From DATENM01 sp045807725 (GTDB taxonomy: Bacteria; Acidobacteriota; Blastocatellia; UBA7656), in NCBI GenBank assembly GCA_045807725.1, contig JBJMGV010000108.1, positions 25,646 through 89,645 on the forward strand: a stretch of 64,000 nt of DNA, given 5' to 3'. The notes beneath the pieces are model-generated. The model saw only the letters and a program-made list of their open reading frames with translations. It was not told where the DNA came from and made no database searches. Within the stretch, counting starts at the first letter, position 1. Each line of letters starts with the position of its first letter. Shown in pieces: positions 8,887-18,416 of the stretch. Made by a program: the position numbers and the translations under genes.

Positions 8887-9561
8887 ATGTCAGCTTCAGC
8901 ACAAACCATAGTCAAACCGGCAGAGGAATCGGGCAACTTCTTCACGCGTATGGCCTGGTATTACCAGATGGGCGTGCTGCTGTTGTTGGCCGCGCTGCTC
9001 TACTTCGCCACCGATTACCTGCTCTACAGCGACAAGCGCGCTGAGACTACCAAGATCAAAGAGCAGGTCGAGACGCTGAAGGCCAAGAACCAGCAGGCCA
9101 GCATCATTCAACAGAACCTCAAGGCCGCCGAAGCGACGCTGGCCGAGAAGCGCGAAGAGATCGAACGGCTGCGCGACCTGCTGCCGGACGCGGTCGAAAT
9201 CTCGCGCATCTACGACAGCCTCAAAGACCTGCTGCGCGCCCAGCGGCTTGAGCTTAAACGCTTCTCGCCGGCCAAGTCCGAATCGAAAGACTTCTATACG
9301 GCGCAGCCGATCCTGATCGAAGTCACCGGCTCGTATGACGCGTTGGGCCAGTACTTCTCCGAGCTTGGTTTCTACAAACGCATACTGAGCGTCGGAGACG
9401 TGGAGATCAAACAGGCCGAAGACCACGCGCAAGAGGTGGGCCGCTCGATCAACAGCTCGTTCGTCGTGACGGCCTATTACATCTCGCCGGAAAACCTTGA
9501 GAAGCTGACGGCGAAGAAACCCGTCGCGCCGCCCGCGCCCGGCGGTCAGCCGAAAAAGTAG
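8887..9561 (+). CDS. pilO: Type IV pilus inner-membrane protein PilO
   Basis: A 224-residue bitopic protein. It has a short cytoplasmic N-terminus, one transmembrane helix (about 28-48, MGVLLLLAALLYFATDYLLY), a long coiled coil (about 52-100) and a ferredoxin-like periplasmic domain containing the PilO-type segment VTGSYDALGQYFSELGFYKR. PilO pairs with PilN to form the alignment subcomplex that links PilM to PilP and PilQ. The gene follows the PilM-PilN fusion by 12 bases with a GGAGAGGGA ribosome-binding site, and is clearly in the same operon. The C-terminal tail is Pro/Lys-rich. Confidence 0.9.
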   Translation: MSASAQTIVKPAEESGNFFTRMAWYYQMGVLLLLAALLYFATDYLLYSDKRAETTKIKEQVETLKAKNQQASIIQQNLKAAEATLAEKREEIERLRDLLPDAVEISRIYDSLKDLLRAQRLELKRFSPAKSESKDFYTAQPILIEVTGSYDALGQYFSELGFYKRILSVGDVEIKQAEDHAQEVGRSINSSFVVTAYYISPENLEKLTAKKPVAPPAPGGQPKK

Positions 9562-9573
9562 CGGAGTAGGGTA

Positions 9574-10260
9574 ATGAAAACGACATCATTCAACCTTAGC
9601 AACCTTGGCAACCTTGGCATTCAACGCCAACTCTTCGCAGCCATCGCGGCGCTCGCCATCCTTTGCGCGCTGACCGCGAGTGTCTCGGCGCAGCAGAGCC
9701 AGCCGCAAGCGTCGGCTCAAGCGCCGGCTCAAACGCAAGCCGCGTCGCAAGCGCAACCGACGCCGGGCGCGAAAGAGAATCTCGGCCCGACCGCCGATTC
9801 GATTCGCCCGTACAGGCCGTACAACCGCGACCCATTCAAGAAACCCATCAAGCCGAAGACGCCGAAGGACAAAGCCAAGCAGGCGGCGTTGCAGCTCGGC
9901 TACCCCATGATCGAAGAGCGCCGCGTGTTGTACCGTCAGCAGGTTGCTATGTCGCGCGAAAAGGGCCTGGCCGAGCCTGAGCCGGTGACGCAGTATCTGG
10001 TCAACGAGCTGGACGTGACGGGCGTCTTCCGCGACGAGCGCGGCTATGGCGCATTCGTCAAAGCGCAGCCTACCGGCACGATGCTCTTCGTGCGCAACGG
10101 CACGCGCTGCTTCAACGGCGAGATCGTGCGCATCGAAGGCGACGAGGCGGGCGCGTCGCGCGTGACCTTCCGCGAGCTTTACAAGATTGAGCAGAACGGC
10201 AAGCCGCTGACGCAGGAGCGCATGGTCGCCAAGGTGCCAACGGCGGCGGCCAGCAAATAA
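9574..10260 (+). CDS. pilP: PilP-like pilus assembly protein
   Basis: A 228-residue exported protein. It has a signal peptide (hydrophobic FAAIAALAILCALTASVSA, cleavage near residue 40) but no lipobox cysteine, unlike many PilP lipoproteins. A Gln/Ala/Pro-rich linker follows (about 40-70), then a folded C-terminal domain with the PilP pattern LDVTGVFRDERGYGAFVKA and GTRCFNGEIVRI, a beta-sandwich that binds the secretin N0 domain. It sits between pilO (12-bp gap) and pilQ, as in canonical pilMNOPQ operons. The assignment rests on position and these motifs. Confidence 0.8.
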   Translation: MKTTSFNLSNLGNLGIQRQLFAAIAALAILCALTASVSAQQSQPQASAQAPAQTQAASQAQPTPGAKENLGPTADSIRPYRPYNRDPFKKPIKPKTPKDKAKQAALQLGYPMIEERRVLYRQQVAMSREKGLAEPEPVTQYLVNELDVTGVFRDERGYGAFVKAQPTGTMLFVRNGTRCFNGEIVRIEGDEAGASRVTFRELYKIEQNGKPLTQERMVAKVPTAAASK

Positions 10261-10418
10261 TTTTAGAAGCGCCGGCCACGCGCCGAGCGCTCGACAACAA
10301 CAGGCAGCCACTCAATGCAACGGATCAGTGCGGTGGAGCGAGCGCGAGCAGGTCATAGCGATGCCCTCTTGATCGCGTTCGTTTCAGTCTCAACATCAGA
10401 GAGAGGGAGATAAAAGTT

Positions 10419-13400
10419 ATGTTCGCTAGGAGGCTCGTCGTCATCATCATGCTCGTGGCGCTCGTCGGCAATCTCAGTGTGCTTGCGGCAGCGCGCCCAG
10501 CCACAGTGGCCTCAGAAGGCCAGACGTTCACTCTGACGTCGCTCAAACACGAAACCGTCGGCGCTGAGACGCGCATACTGATCGAATCGAGCGCGCCTCC
10601 TCTCTACACGGTCTTTCGCCCGTCCGAGCGGCTCATCATCGTTGACCTGCCGGGCGGTGAAAGCGCCACGCTCCAACCGCAATACGCCATCAAGAATCAA
10701 CTCGTCGATACGGTCGTCGTGCGCCAGTCGCGCTCGGCGGCAACGGGCCACGCCATCACTCGCGTCGAGATCAATGTGAGCAACGACGTGCGCGACCGCT
10801 CGGCGGTCAATGGCAACACGCTGATCATCGCGCTCGCGCCCGAACGGCAGGCGGCCACGTCCAGTTATGCAGTGGAGCAGAGCAACGCCTCCGGCGTCTA
10901 CGTCTACCCGACGCCTATGGTTAAAGGCAGCAAGCCGGCAGCGCACGCGCCGGTTAAGACGGTTGCCAATTGCGTCGAGCCTGAGCGCAACACCGAGCCG
11001 AAGCCTGAGCGCGCAGCGGCTAAGCCTGTGGCCACACGCGCCGCAACGATGATCGAGAGCGTGCGCTCAGAGGCGCGCGGCGGCGCGCTGCGCGTCGTCG
11101 TTAATGCGGACGGCGCGGCGCAGTTCAAAGATTTCGTGCTGCCGAATCCCTGGCGAATTGTAGTAGACATTACCGGCGTGCGTTCCAACATCGGCAACAA
11201 GACCGAAGCCGTCGCGGGCGGCGTGGTCGAGCGGCTGCGCGTCGGCCAGCCCAGCCCGAACGTTGTACGCATCGTGCTCGATGCTAAGACGAAGGTCAAT
11301 TATCGCGTTGAGCGCGACGGCCAGTCGCTCATCATCACGGTCGGCGACGATCATTCCGGGCGACAGGACGCGACGCCTGATCTGAAAGCGCAGAGCGCGG
11401 CCAATGCCACAGCGACAACCGCCAACGCCAGCAACCCGGTCGAGACGAAGCCGGAGCCGAAAGCGGCTGATGTAAAGCCGGTTGATGTGAAAGCGGCGGT
11501 GAATACAAAGCTTGCGGAATCGAAGCCTGAAGCGAAGGCGGAATCGAAGGCCGAAGCGAAGAACGATGCTAAAGCCGGCACGGCGAATACGGCGCAGAAA
11601 GAAGTGAAGGTTGCCGGCCAGCGCGTCGAGAACAAGACCGCCGACAACAAGACCGCCGACAACAAAGTGCCCGCGAATTTGCTGGCGCAGGATCAATCCG
11701 CGCCGCAGCAGGCGACGCGCTCGGCCATCACGCGCGGGCTGACGGCGCAGCCGAATTCATCCAACCCGGTCAAAGAGACTGTCACCACGAGCGGCCCTGC
11801 GCCGTCCGGCAACAGCGCGCCGGCGTCGTCCGGCTACACCGTGCCAGCGCAGCCGGCCTACGTCCGCAGCGTTTCAGATGTGCCGCGCAACTCGACGCCG
11901 GCGACGGCTTCGGGCCAGGCCGCGCGCCAACGCGGCGAACTGGCGTTTTGTGATCAAAGCTACGTCGGCGGAATGATCAGCTTCGACCTGCGCGCCGGCG
12001 TTGATATACGCGATATGCTGCGCTTCATCTCGCAGCAGTATGGCGTCAACTTCATCGTCGATAAATCGGTTAGCTCGGTTCCCGTAGACATACGCGTCAG
12101 CGAGATGCCGTGGAATCACGTGATGGAAGAAGTGCTGCGCGCCAACCGCCTCGGCGCGGTCTGCGGCAGCAACGGGCGCATCATTCGCATCGCCACGCTC
12201 GAAGCGATCAAGCAGGAAGAATTACAGCAGCAAGAGATCGCCGAAGCGCAGGCGCTGAAAGTGCCGCTCGTCACTGAGATCATTCACCTGAAGTATGCCC
12301 GCGCGTTCGGCTCGCTCGGCTCTGGCGGCGGCGGGCGTTCGGGCGGTAGCAGTGGCGGCAGTGTGAGCGGCGGCGCGAGCGGCGGCAACAGCCAGGGCTC
12401 GTTGCTTTCCGTCATCACAACGCGGCTGAGCAAGCGCGGGCGCATCGAGATGGATAGCCGTACCAATAGCCTGATCGTCACCGACCTGCCGGAAAATATG
12501 CAGATCATCAAAGATATGATCTCCAAGCTCGACAAGCCTGAGCCGCAGGTCGAGATCGAAGCGCGCATTGTTATCGCCAGCCGCAACTTCCTGCGCGACC
12601 TCGGCGTCGAGCTGGCCGCTGGCATCCTGGGCAGCAACGGGCGCGCGGGCGTATTTGAGACTTCGCCGATGCAATTCAGCCGGGGCAGCCTCACGCCGGG
12701 TGGCACGGGCAGCTCTGGTAGTTCGGGGGGTGGTTCGGGCAGTGGTTCCGGCAGCAGTTCCGTGCAATCGCTGGGGCCGAACCTGCCGAACGTCTTCGCC
12801 AGTCCGTCATTGCGCGCCGGCTCGCCGAACAGCATACTGGGCCTGACCACGCTGATGGGCACGGGCGTGCTGACGACGGCGCTTACGGCGCAAGAGACCA
12901 AGGGACAAATTCGCACGATTGCCAGCCCGCGCATCACGACGACCGACAACAAGACCGCAGAGATCGTCAACGGCGTGCAGATTCCCGTGCAGACCTCGTC
13001 GAACAACACGATCACGACGACCTTCGTGACGGCGGCGTTGCGGCTTGAGATCACGCCGCAGATTGTCGAAGAGACCGGCGAAGTGCAGATGCACATCGTC
13101 GCCGAAAACAACACGGTCAACACGGCGCTGGCCAATCAGTTCAACGGCGGCACGCCGGGCATCAACACGCAGTCGGCGGAATCGACCGTGCTGGTGCAGG
13201 ACGGCGGCACGGCAGTGATGGGCGGCATCAACGTCGATACCGAAGGCAGTTCGATCAACCGCACGCCGGGGCTGTCGCGCCTGCCCGTGCTCGGCGAGCT
13301 GTTCAAGCGCCGCACCGTGCGCCGCGATACGGATGAGATACTGTTCTTCATCACGCCGCGCATCGTCCGCGAGAACGGCTTGATCGGCCCGCGCGCGCCG

Positions 13401-13520
13401 CAGCGCAGCTCCGTTGAAGGACAGCCGAACCCGAACGCGCCGCAGCGCGCCGCCTCACCGACCGACAACAAACCGGCGGCAGCGGCGACGACTGTGGCCA
13501 ACGGCAAAAGCGGACAGTAG
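10419..13520 (+). CDS. pilQ: Type IV pilus secretin PilQ
   Basis: A 1033-residue outer-membrane secretin, longer than usual. After a signal peptide come two AMIN domains that bind peptidoglycan (about 40-135 and 212-305) and a long Lys/Ala/Glu/Asn-rich linker (about 310-505). Next are an N0/N1-type domain starting near FDLRAGVDIRDMLRFISQQY, an N-terminal secretin repeat, and the secretin barrel (about 720-985) ending VLGELFKRRTVRRDTDEILF. Two Gly/Ser-rich stretches interrupt the secretin part (about 630-660 and 755-785). The C-terminal tail is Pro/Ala/Asn-rich. It forms the pore for the pilus. It follows pilP by 158 bases with a GAGAGAGGGAG ribosome-binding site. Confidence 0.93.
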   Translation: MFARRLVVIIMLVALVGNLSVLAAARPATVASEGQTFTLTSLKHETVGAETRILIESSAPPLYTVFRPSERLIIVDLPGGESATLQPQYAIKNQLVDTVVVRQSRSAATGHAITRVEINVSNDVRDRSAVNGNTLIIALAPERQAATSSYAVEQSNASGVYVYPTPMVKGSKPAAHAPVKTVANCVEPERNTEPKPERAAAKPVATRAATMIESVRSEARGGALRVVVNADGAAQFKDFVLPNPWRIVVDITGVRSNIGNKTEAVAGGVVERLRVGQPSPNVVRIVLDAKTKVNYRVERDGQSLIITVGDDHSGRQDATPDLKAQSAANATATTANASNPVETKPEPKAADVKPVDVKAAVNTKLAESKPEAKAESKAEAKNDAKAGTANTAQKEVKVAGQRVENKTADNKTADNKVPANLLAQDQSAPQQATRSAITRGLTAQPNSSNPVKETVTTSGPAPSGNSAPASSGYTVPAQPAYVRSVSDVPRNSTPATASGQAARQRGELAFCDQSYVGGMISFDLRAGVDIRDMLRFISQQYGVNFIVDKSVSSVPVDIRVSEMPWNHVMEEVLRANRLGAVCGSNGRIIRIATLEAIKQEELQQQEIAEAQALKVPLVTEIIHLKYARAFGSLGSGGGGRSGGSSGGSVSGGASGGNSQGSLLSVITTRLSKRGRIEMDSRTNSLIVTDLPENMQIIKDMISKLDKPEPQVEIEARIVIASRNFLRDLGVELAAGILGSNGRAGVFETSPMQFSRGSLTPGGTGSSGSSGGGSGSGSGSSSVQSLGPNLPNVFASPSLRAGSPNSILGLTTLMGTGVLTTALTAQETKGQIRTIASPRITTTDNKTAEIVNGVQIPVQTSSNNTITTTFVTAALRLEITPQIVEETGEVQMHIVAENNTVNTALANQFNGGTPGINTQSAESTVLVQDGGTAVMGGINVDTEGSSINRTPGLSRLPVLGELFKRRTVRRDTDEILFFITPRIVRENGLIGPRAPQRSSVEGQPNPNAPQRAASPTDNKPAAAATTVANGKSGQ

Positions 13521-13522
13521 AA

Positions 13523-13626
13523 ACAGGAAGCACCAGGCAGGAGGCAGTCACTCAGTCGTGAACAGTTCGTTGCGCCGCAGTGGACTATAAATGAGTTCCT
13601 AACTGCCTCCTGCTTCCTGCCTCCTA
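13523..13626. repeat. Heptamer-repeat hairpin 3 (CAGGAAG/CAGGAGG-type)
   Basis: Left arm 13523-13549 (units CAGGAAG, CAGGCAG, GAGGCAG) can pair with right arm 13601-13626 (CTGCCTC, CTGCTTC). It follows the pilQ stop codon directly, in the position of a transcription terminator before the Roadblock gene. Confidence 0.6.
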
Positions 13627-13656
13627 ACAACCGGCCACTGGCCACTGGCAACTACT

Positions 13657-14025
13657 ATGGGATTTGCAGACACGCTCGGCAACATTACGGAACGCATTGA
13701 AGGCTGTGCGGCGGCGCTCATTCTGGGCATCGACGGCATCGCCATCGAACGGCAGGTCAGAGGCGTTGACCCGCTGCTTGACATCGATCTAATCGCAACC
13801 GAGTTCACGACGCTGGTGCGGCGCAATATGCGAACAGCCGCCGACGCTGAGATGGGCGAGATGCGCGAGATGGTCTTTGTCACCGATGGGCTGACGCTGG
13901 TGCTGCGCCCGATCACACCGGAGTATTTCTTGATGCTGGCGCTTGAGCCGGGCGGCAACGTCGGGCGCGCACGCTTCGAGCTACGCAAGGCGCAGCTTGC
14001 GATGGAGACCGAGTTCGCCATCTGA
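13657..14025 (+). CDS. Roadblock/LC7-domain protein (MglB-like)
   Basis: A 122-residue single-domain protein of the Roadblock/LC7 fold. The pattern ILGIDGIAIERQV near residue 25, the middle strand MVFVTDGLTLVLRPITPEY and the Gly-containing C-terminal helix match this family. Such proteins dimerise and regulate Ras-like GTPases; MglB is the GTPase-activating partner of MglA in polarity and motility. No MglA-type GTPase gene lies nearby, so the partner is unknown, but its position just after the pilus operon suggests a motility or polarity role. It is slightly shorter than Myxococcus MglB. Confidence 0.75.
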   Translation: MGFADTLGNITERIEGCAAALILGIDGIAIERQVRGVDPLLDIDLIATEFTTLVRRNMRTAADAEMGEMREMVFVTDGLTLVLRPITPEYFLMLALEPGGNVGRARFELRKAQLAMETEFAI

Positions 14026-14030
14026 GATCA

Positions 14031-14115
14031 AGGTAATGAGTGATGAGTGATGAGTAAGAAAACCGTGCGCCAATAGGGGCGCTCTTTCTGTTACTCATCA
14101 CTCATCACTCATCAC
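14031..14115. repeat. Heptamer-repeat hairpin 4 (GATGAGT-type)
   Basis: Left arm 14034-14057 holds three near-perfect GATGAGT units. Right arm 14091-14115 holds three complementary CTCATCA units, with a loop of about 33 bases. It lies between the Roadblock gene and the GMC oxidoreductase promoter and probably ends transcription. Confidence 0.65.
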
Positions 14116-14173
14116 TTCTTTGTTTCTCCCCGCCATTCACCTACCGATCACGACCACCTGCCGGTGATTGCTT

Positions 14174-14202
14174 TTGCCTTTTGGCAATCGTTCGTTTATG
14201 AT
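14174..14202 (+). promoter_or_regulatory. Candidate sigma-70 promoter for the GMC oxidoreductase
   Basis: TTGCCT (14174-14179) and TATGAT (14197-14202) are separated by 17 bases, matching the consensus at 4/6 and 5/6. Transcription would begin near 14209, inside the longer possible reading frame. This supports the downstream start codon at 14248. Confidence 0.45.
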
Positions 14203-14247
14203 GCCACACGACCCGCCTTGCACATCAACATCAGATCAGGGAGTGGC

Positions 14248-15948
14248 ATGGGGAAAGAAGAAATCTACGACGCGATAGTCGTTGGTTCGGGCGCGACGGG
14301 CGGCTGGGCGGCGAAGGAATTGACTGAGCAGGGGATGCGCGTGCTGGTGCTCGAAGCGGGTCGCCAACTCGACCCGCTCAAGGATTACACCGAGCACGCC
14401 TGGCCTTACGAACTCGAACATCGCGGCACGGTTCCGAGCACACAGCTTTACGCCAAGCGCCAGTCGGTGCAGGCGAAATGTTACGCGTGCAACGAGTACG
14501 GCAATAAATTCTTCGTTGATGACGTAGACAATCCTTACACGACGCCCGAAGGCAAGCCCTTTGATTGGATTCGCGGGCGGCAGGTCGGCGGGCGCACGAT
14601 TATGTGGGGCCGTCAGAGTTATCGCCTCTCGGATTACGATCTGAAAGCCGCTACCCACGATGGCTACGGCGACGATTGGCCGATCAGCTATAAAGACCTC
14701 GCGCCTTACTACGATAAAGTCGAATCGTTCATCGGCGTCAGCGGCACTTCTGAAAATCTGCCGCAACTGCCCGACGGCCAGTTCCTGCCCGGCATGAAAA
14801 TGGTCTGCGGCGAACGCCTGCTGAAGCGCGCCGTCGAGAAGCGCTGGCCCGACCGCCGCGTCACTATCGGGCGCACGGCGATTCTCACGCGTCCGCACAA
14901 TGGCCGCGCCGCCTGTCATTACTGCGGCCACTGCGAGCGCGGCTGCACGACGCACTCTTACTTCAGCAGTCCCGGCTCGACGTTGCCGGCGGCAGCCAAG
15001 ACGGGCCGGTTGACGCTGCAACCGAACACCATCGCCAGCTACATCATCATTGACCAGAAGACCGGCAAAGCCAGGGGCGTTGCCGTCATCGACCAGAACA
15101 CGAAGCGCGCTTACGAAGTCTTCGGCAAAGTCGTGGTGCTGTGCGCCTCGACGATTGAATCAACGCGGCTCTTGTTTAACAGCGCGACGCGCCAGCATCC
15201 CAATGGGCTGGGCAATTCGTCGGGCGTGTTGGGCCATTACTTGATGGATCACTTCTATCAAATCTTCGTCAGCGGCTACGCCCCGCAGACCGCCGGCTAT
15301 CCGTCTAACTATGACGACGGGCGCGCGAACGGCATCTACATCCCGCGCTTTCGCAATCTGACGGACAAGCAGCCGGGCTTCGTTCGCGGCTACGGCATTC
15401 AAGGCACCAGCGCGCGCCAGATGTTGCCGGCGACCGTCCGCACGATTGAAGGCTTCGGCTCGGAGTTCAAGCGGCAGGTGCGCGAAGGTCGTGCGCCCGC
15501 GCCGTTCCGTCTGAGCGCGTTCGGCGAGATGCTGCCGCGCCAAGAGAATCGCGTGACGATCAACAAAGAGGTCAAAGACGCGTGGGGGATTCCGGTCGCG
15601 CACATCGAATGCACGCACAGCGACAACGAACACGCGATGGCGCGCGACGCCTTCGAGCAGTTGCAGGAGATGGCGCACGAAGCCGGCTTTGAAGTTATCG
15701 CCAAGAACATGCGGCTCGCCAATCCCGGCCTCTGTATACACGAACTCGGCACGGCGCGAATGGGCAACGACCCGAAGCGTTCGGTGCTGAATCGCTTTAA
15801 TCAAAGCTGGGACGTGAAGAACCTGTTCGTCACCGATGGCGCGTGCTTCGTTTCGACGGGCTGCCAGAACCCGACGCTGACGATGATGGCAATCACGGCG
15901 CGCGCCTGCGACTACATCGTTGACCAGTACAAGCAAGACAATCTGTGA
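14248..15948 (+). CDS. GMC-family FAD-dependent oxidoreductase
   Basis: A 566-residue flavoprotein of the glucose-methanol-choline family. The FAD-binding dinucleotide motif is AIVVGSGATGGWAAKEL near residue 10. The C-terminal GMC domain has MGNDPKRSVLNRFNQSWDVK and the catalytic-side segment STGCQNPTLTMMAITARA. A cysteine-rich insert (ACHYCGHCERGCTTHS, about 222-237) is seen in the bacterial branch related to gluconate/choline dehydrogenase large subunits. It likely oxidises an alcohol or sugar, but the substrate cannot be read. There is no Tat signal or cytochrome partner nearby. A frame extends to 14164, but the ATG at 14248 has a GGGAG ribosome-binding site and lies after the predicted promoter. 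Confidence 0.88.
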   Translation: MGKEEIYDAIVVGSGATGGWAAKELTEQGMRVLVLEAGRQLDPLKDYTEHAWPYELEHRGTVPSTQLYAKRQSVQAKCYACNEYGNKFFVDDVDNPYTTPEGKPFDWIRGRQVGGRTIMWGRQSYRLSDYDLKAATHDGYGDDWPISYKDLAPYYDKVESFIGVSGTSENLPQLPDGQFLPGMKMVCGERLLKRAVEKRWPDRRVTIGRTAILTRPHNGRAACHYCGHCERGCTTHSYFSSPGSTLPAAAKTGRLTLQPNTIASYIIIDQKTGKARGVAVIDQNTKRAYEVFGKVVVLCASTIESTRLLFNSATRQHPNGLGNSSGVLGHYLMDHFYQIFVSGYAPQTAGYPSNYDDGRANGIYIPRFRNLTDKQPGFVRGYGIQGTSARQMLPATVRTIEGFGSEFKRQVREGRAPAPFRLSAFGEMLPRQENRVTINKEVKDAWGIPVAHIECTHSDNEHAMARDAFEQLQEMAHEAGFEVIAKNMRLANPGLCIHELGTARMGNDPKRSVLNRFNQSWDVKNLFVTDGACFVSTGCQNPTLTMMAITARACDYIVDQYKQDNL

Positions 15949-16080
15949 TTCAGGATACAGGAGACAGGATTCAGGATTCAGCTCGGATGTCGAAGGCGAA
16001 AGGCCTTCGCTGACTCGGATTACTTGCCAATCGCAAGCTCCCCTGAATCCTGAATCCCGAATCCTGTCTCCTGTATTCTG
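15949..16080. repeat. Heptamer-repeat hairpin 5 (AGGATTC-type)
   Basis: Left arm 15949-15981 consists of ATTCAGG/ATACAGG/AGACAGG units. Right arm 16042-16080 has the complementary CCTGAAT/CCTGTCT/CCTGTAT units. The pairing covers more than 30 positions around a loop of about 60 bases. It sits immediately after the GMC gene stop codon. Confidence 0.65.
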
Positions 16081-16095
16081 TCGAGGGAGGAGCGA

Positions 16096-17337
16096 ATGGA
16101 CACGAAAACCTATCTGCGACTGAGCGTGATGATGTTTCTTGAGTTCTTCGTCTGGGGCGCGTGGTTCGTGACGCTGGGCACGCATCTGGGCGAAGACCTC
16201 CGCTTCACCGGCAGCCAGATCGGCTACACGTACCTGATGAATAACATCGCCGCCATCATCTCGCCGTTCTTCGTCGGCATGATCGCCGACCGCTATTTCG
16301 CTTCGCAGAAACTGATGGGCATTTTGCATTTGATCGGCGGCGCGCTGATGTACTGGTCGTCCGGCATTTCGACGTTCAGCCTATTGATCTTCGGCCTGCT
16401 GCTTTATAACCTGACCTACATGCCGACGCTGGCGCTGGTCAATGCCATCTCGTTCCGGCAGATGCAAAAGCCTGAGCAGCAATTTCCTAAGGTGCGCGTC
16501 TGGGGCACGATTGGCTGGATCGTCGCCGGCCTGGTTATCACTTTTGTGTTGTCGAATTATTACGCCAACGTTGAGAGAACCGCCGTGCCACTGAAGATGG
16601 CGGCGATTGCTTCGGTGCTGCTGGGGTTGTACTCGTTCACGCTGCCGGACACGCCGCCGCAAAATGCGGGCAAGAAGATCAGCGCCGGCGAAGTGCTCGG
16701 CCTGAAGGCGCTACGCTTGATGAAGAAAAAATCATTTTTCATCTTCGTGCTCTGCTCGCTGCTGATCTCGATCCCGCTGGCCTTTTATTACAGTTTCACG
16801 AATCTCTACTTGAATGATCTTGGGATGCAAGGCGTCGCCGCCAAACAAAGCCTCGGCCAGATGTCGGAAGTCGGCTTTATGATCCTGATGCCGGTCTTCT
16901 TCTCACGGCTCGGCGTCAAGAAGATGCTGCTGGTCGGCATGCTGGCGTGGGTTGTTCGTTATGCCTTCTTCGCCACCGGCAATCTCGGCCCGCTCGAATG
17001 GATGCTCTATGCAGGCATTCTCTTGCACGGCGTCTGCTATGACTTCTTCTTCGTCACCGGCCAGATTTATGTGGACAAGAAAGCATCAACAGACATTCGC
17101 GCCAGCGCGCAAGGCTTCATCACGCTAGTGACCTATGGCGTCGGCCTCGGACTCGGCACAGTCATCGCCGGCTATCTGGTCGAAGCGTTTACGCGTATAG
17201 ATCCAGCGACTCAAAAAGCCATCTATGAGTGGAAAGCGATCTGGTGGATACCCGCCGTGTTCGCCGCCGCCGTCGCCTTGTTCTTCGCGTTGACGTTCAA
17301 AGACCGCGAGGCTGAACAATCGGCTCACCCCGTATAA
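16096..17337 (+). CDS. Nucleoside:H+ symporter-like MFS permease
   Basis: A 413-residue integral membrane protein with about twelve hydrophobic helices. The N-terminal MFLEFFVWGAWFVTLGTHL, the loop FVGMIADRYFASQKLMG and PKVRVWGTIGWIVAGL are characteristic of the nucleoside permease (NupG/XapB) branch of the major facilitator superfamily. It likely imports nucleosides with protons. A GGGAGGAGCGA ribosome-binding site precedes the ATG. The next gene starts about 50 bases downstream and may be cotranscribed. Substrate is inferred from family only. Confidence 0.82.
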   Translation: MDTKTYLRLSVMMFLEFFVWGAWFVTLGTHLGEDLRFTGSQIGYTYLMNNIAAIISPFFVGMIADRYFASQKLMGILHLIGGALMYWSSGISTFSLLIFGLLLYNLTYMPTLALVNAISFRQMQKPEQQFPKVRVWGTIGWIVAGLVITFVLSNYYANVERTAVPLKMAAIASVLLGLYSFTLPDTPPQNAGKKISAGEVLGLKALRLMKKKSFFIFVLCSLLISIPLAFYYSFTNLYLNDLGMQGVAAKQSLGQMSEVGFMILMPVFFSRLGVKKMLLVGMLAWVVRYAFFATGNLGPLEWMLYAGILLHGVCYDFFFVTGQIYVDKKASTDIRASAQGFITLVTYGVGLGLGTVIAGYLVEAFTRIDPATQKAIYEWKAIWWIPAVFAAAVALFFALTFKDREAEQSAHPV

Positions 17338-17389
17338 CCGCAGCCGGCGCGAGTTGATTAAGCGCGACACTCGAATACCTGGAGGCCGT

Positions 17390-18415
17390 ATGCGACTTGG
17401 ACTCAATTTCGGTTACTGGGGCGCTGGCCCTGCCGACAACATTCAGCTTGCGCAAGAGGCCGAGCGGCTCGGCTACGATTCGCTGTGGACAGCGGAAGCG
17501 TATGGCTCGGACGCGGTGACGCCGCTCGTGTGGCTGGCGGCGCAAACGGCACGCATCAAGGTCGGCACAGCGATTATGCAGATGCCTGCGCGCACGCCGG
17601 CGATGACGGCGATGACGGCGGCGACGATTGATCTGTTGACCGGCGGCAGGTTTCTTTTAGGACTCGGCGCGTCAGGGCCGCAGGTGGTCGAAGGCTGGCA
17701 CGGCGTTGTGTATGGAAAGCTACTGACGCGCACACGCGAGTACGTGGAGATCGTGCGGACTATTCTCAAACGCGAGCAGCCGCTCGAACATCACGGCGAG
17801 TATTACGACATTCCCGTTGCTGGCGGCACGGGCCTGGGCAAGCCGCTGAAGCTGATCGTTCACCCGTTGCGCGCAGACATCCCCGTCTATCTCGCGGCGA
17901 TTGGCCCGAAGAATGTCGCGCTGGCGGCGGAGATTGCTGACGGCTGGCTGCCGGTCTTCTTCTCGCCGAAACGCTTGAACGTTTTTCGCCCATCACTCGA
18001 TGAAGGAATGGCGCGGCGCACCGACGGCAAGACGATTGATGAGTTCGACATTGCGCCGACCGTCTCGGTCGTGCTCGGCGATGATGTTGCGGCTTGCCGG
18101 CAGCAGATTAAGCCGCACCTGGCGTTGTACGTCGGCGGTATGGGCGCGCGCGGCAAGAATTTTTATAACGACCTGGCGCAACGTTACGGCTACGAAGACG
18201 CGGCCACGCGCATTCAGGACTTGTACCTGAGCGGCAAGAAGAACGAAGCCATCGCCGCCGTGCCCGACGAACTGGTTGACGAAATCGCGCTGTGCGGGCC
18301 GCGCGAGCGCATCAAAGATCAGCTTGCTATGTGGCGCGAGGCCAACGTCAAGACGTTGATCTGTAGCGCCTCGAGCCTCGACGCGATACGCGCCGTTGCC
18401 GAGCTGGCGCTATAA
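17390..18415 (+). CDS. LLM-class F420-dependent oxidoreductase
   Basis: A 341-residue luciferase-like monooxygenase-fold protein. Visible family traits are the beta-barrel start MRLGLNFGYW, LAQEAERLGYDSLWTAEAYG, the conserved LTGGRFLLGLGASGPQV (residues about 82-98) and ADGWLPVFFSP. The F420-using branch is suggested by GLGASGPQVVEGWHG. The substrate is unknown. An upstream in-frame ATG exists at 17354, but the one at 17390 has a perfect GGAGG four bases upstream and starts at the conserved strand. It follows the nucleoside-type permease on the same strand and ends at a hairpin shared with a convergent gene. Confidence 0.85.
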   Translation: MRLGLNFGYWGAGPADNIQLAQEAERLGYDSLWTAEAYGSDAVTPLVWLAAQTARIKVGTAIMQMPARTPAMTAMTAATIDLLTGGRFLLGLGASGPQVVEGWHGVVYGKLLTRTREYVEIVRTILKREQPLEHHGEYYDIPVAGGTGLGKPLKLIVHPLRADIPVYLAAIGPKNVALAAEIADGWLPVFFSPKRLNVFRPSLDEGMARRTDGKTIDEFDIAPTVSVVLGDDVAACRQQIKPHLALYVGGMGARGKNFYNDLAQRYGYEDAATRIQDLYLSGKKNEAIAAVPDELVDEIALCGPRERIKDQLAMWREANVKTLICSASSLDAIRAVAELAL

Positions 18416-18416
18416 G

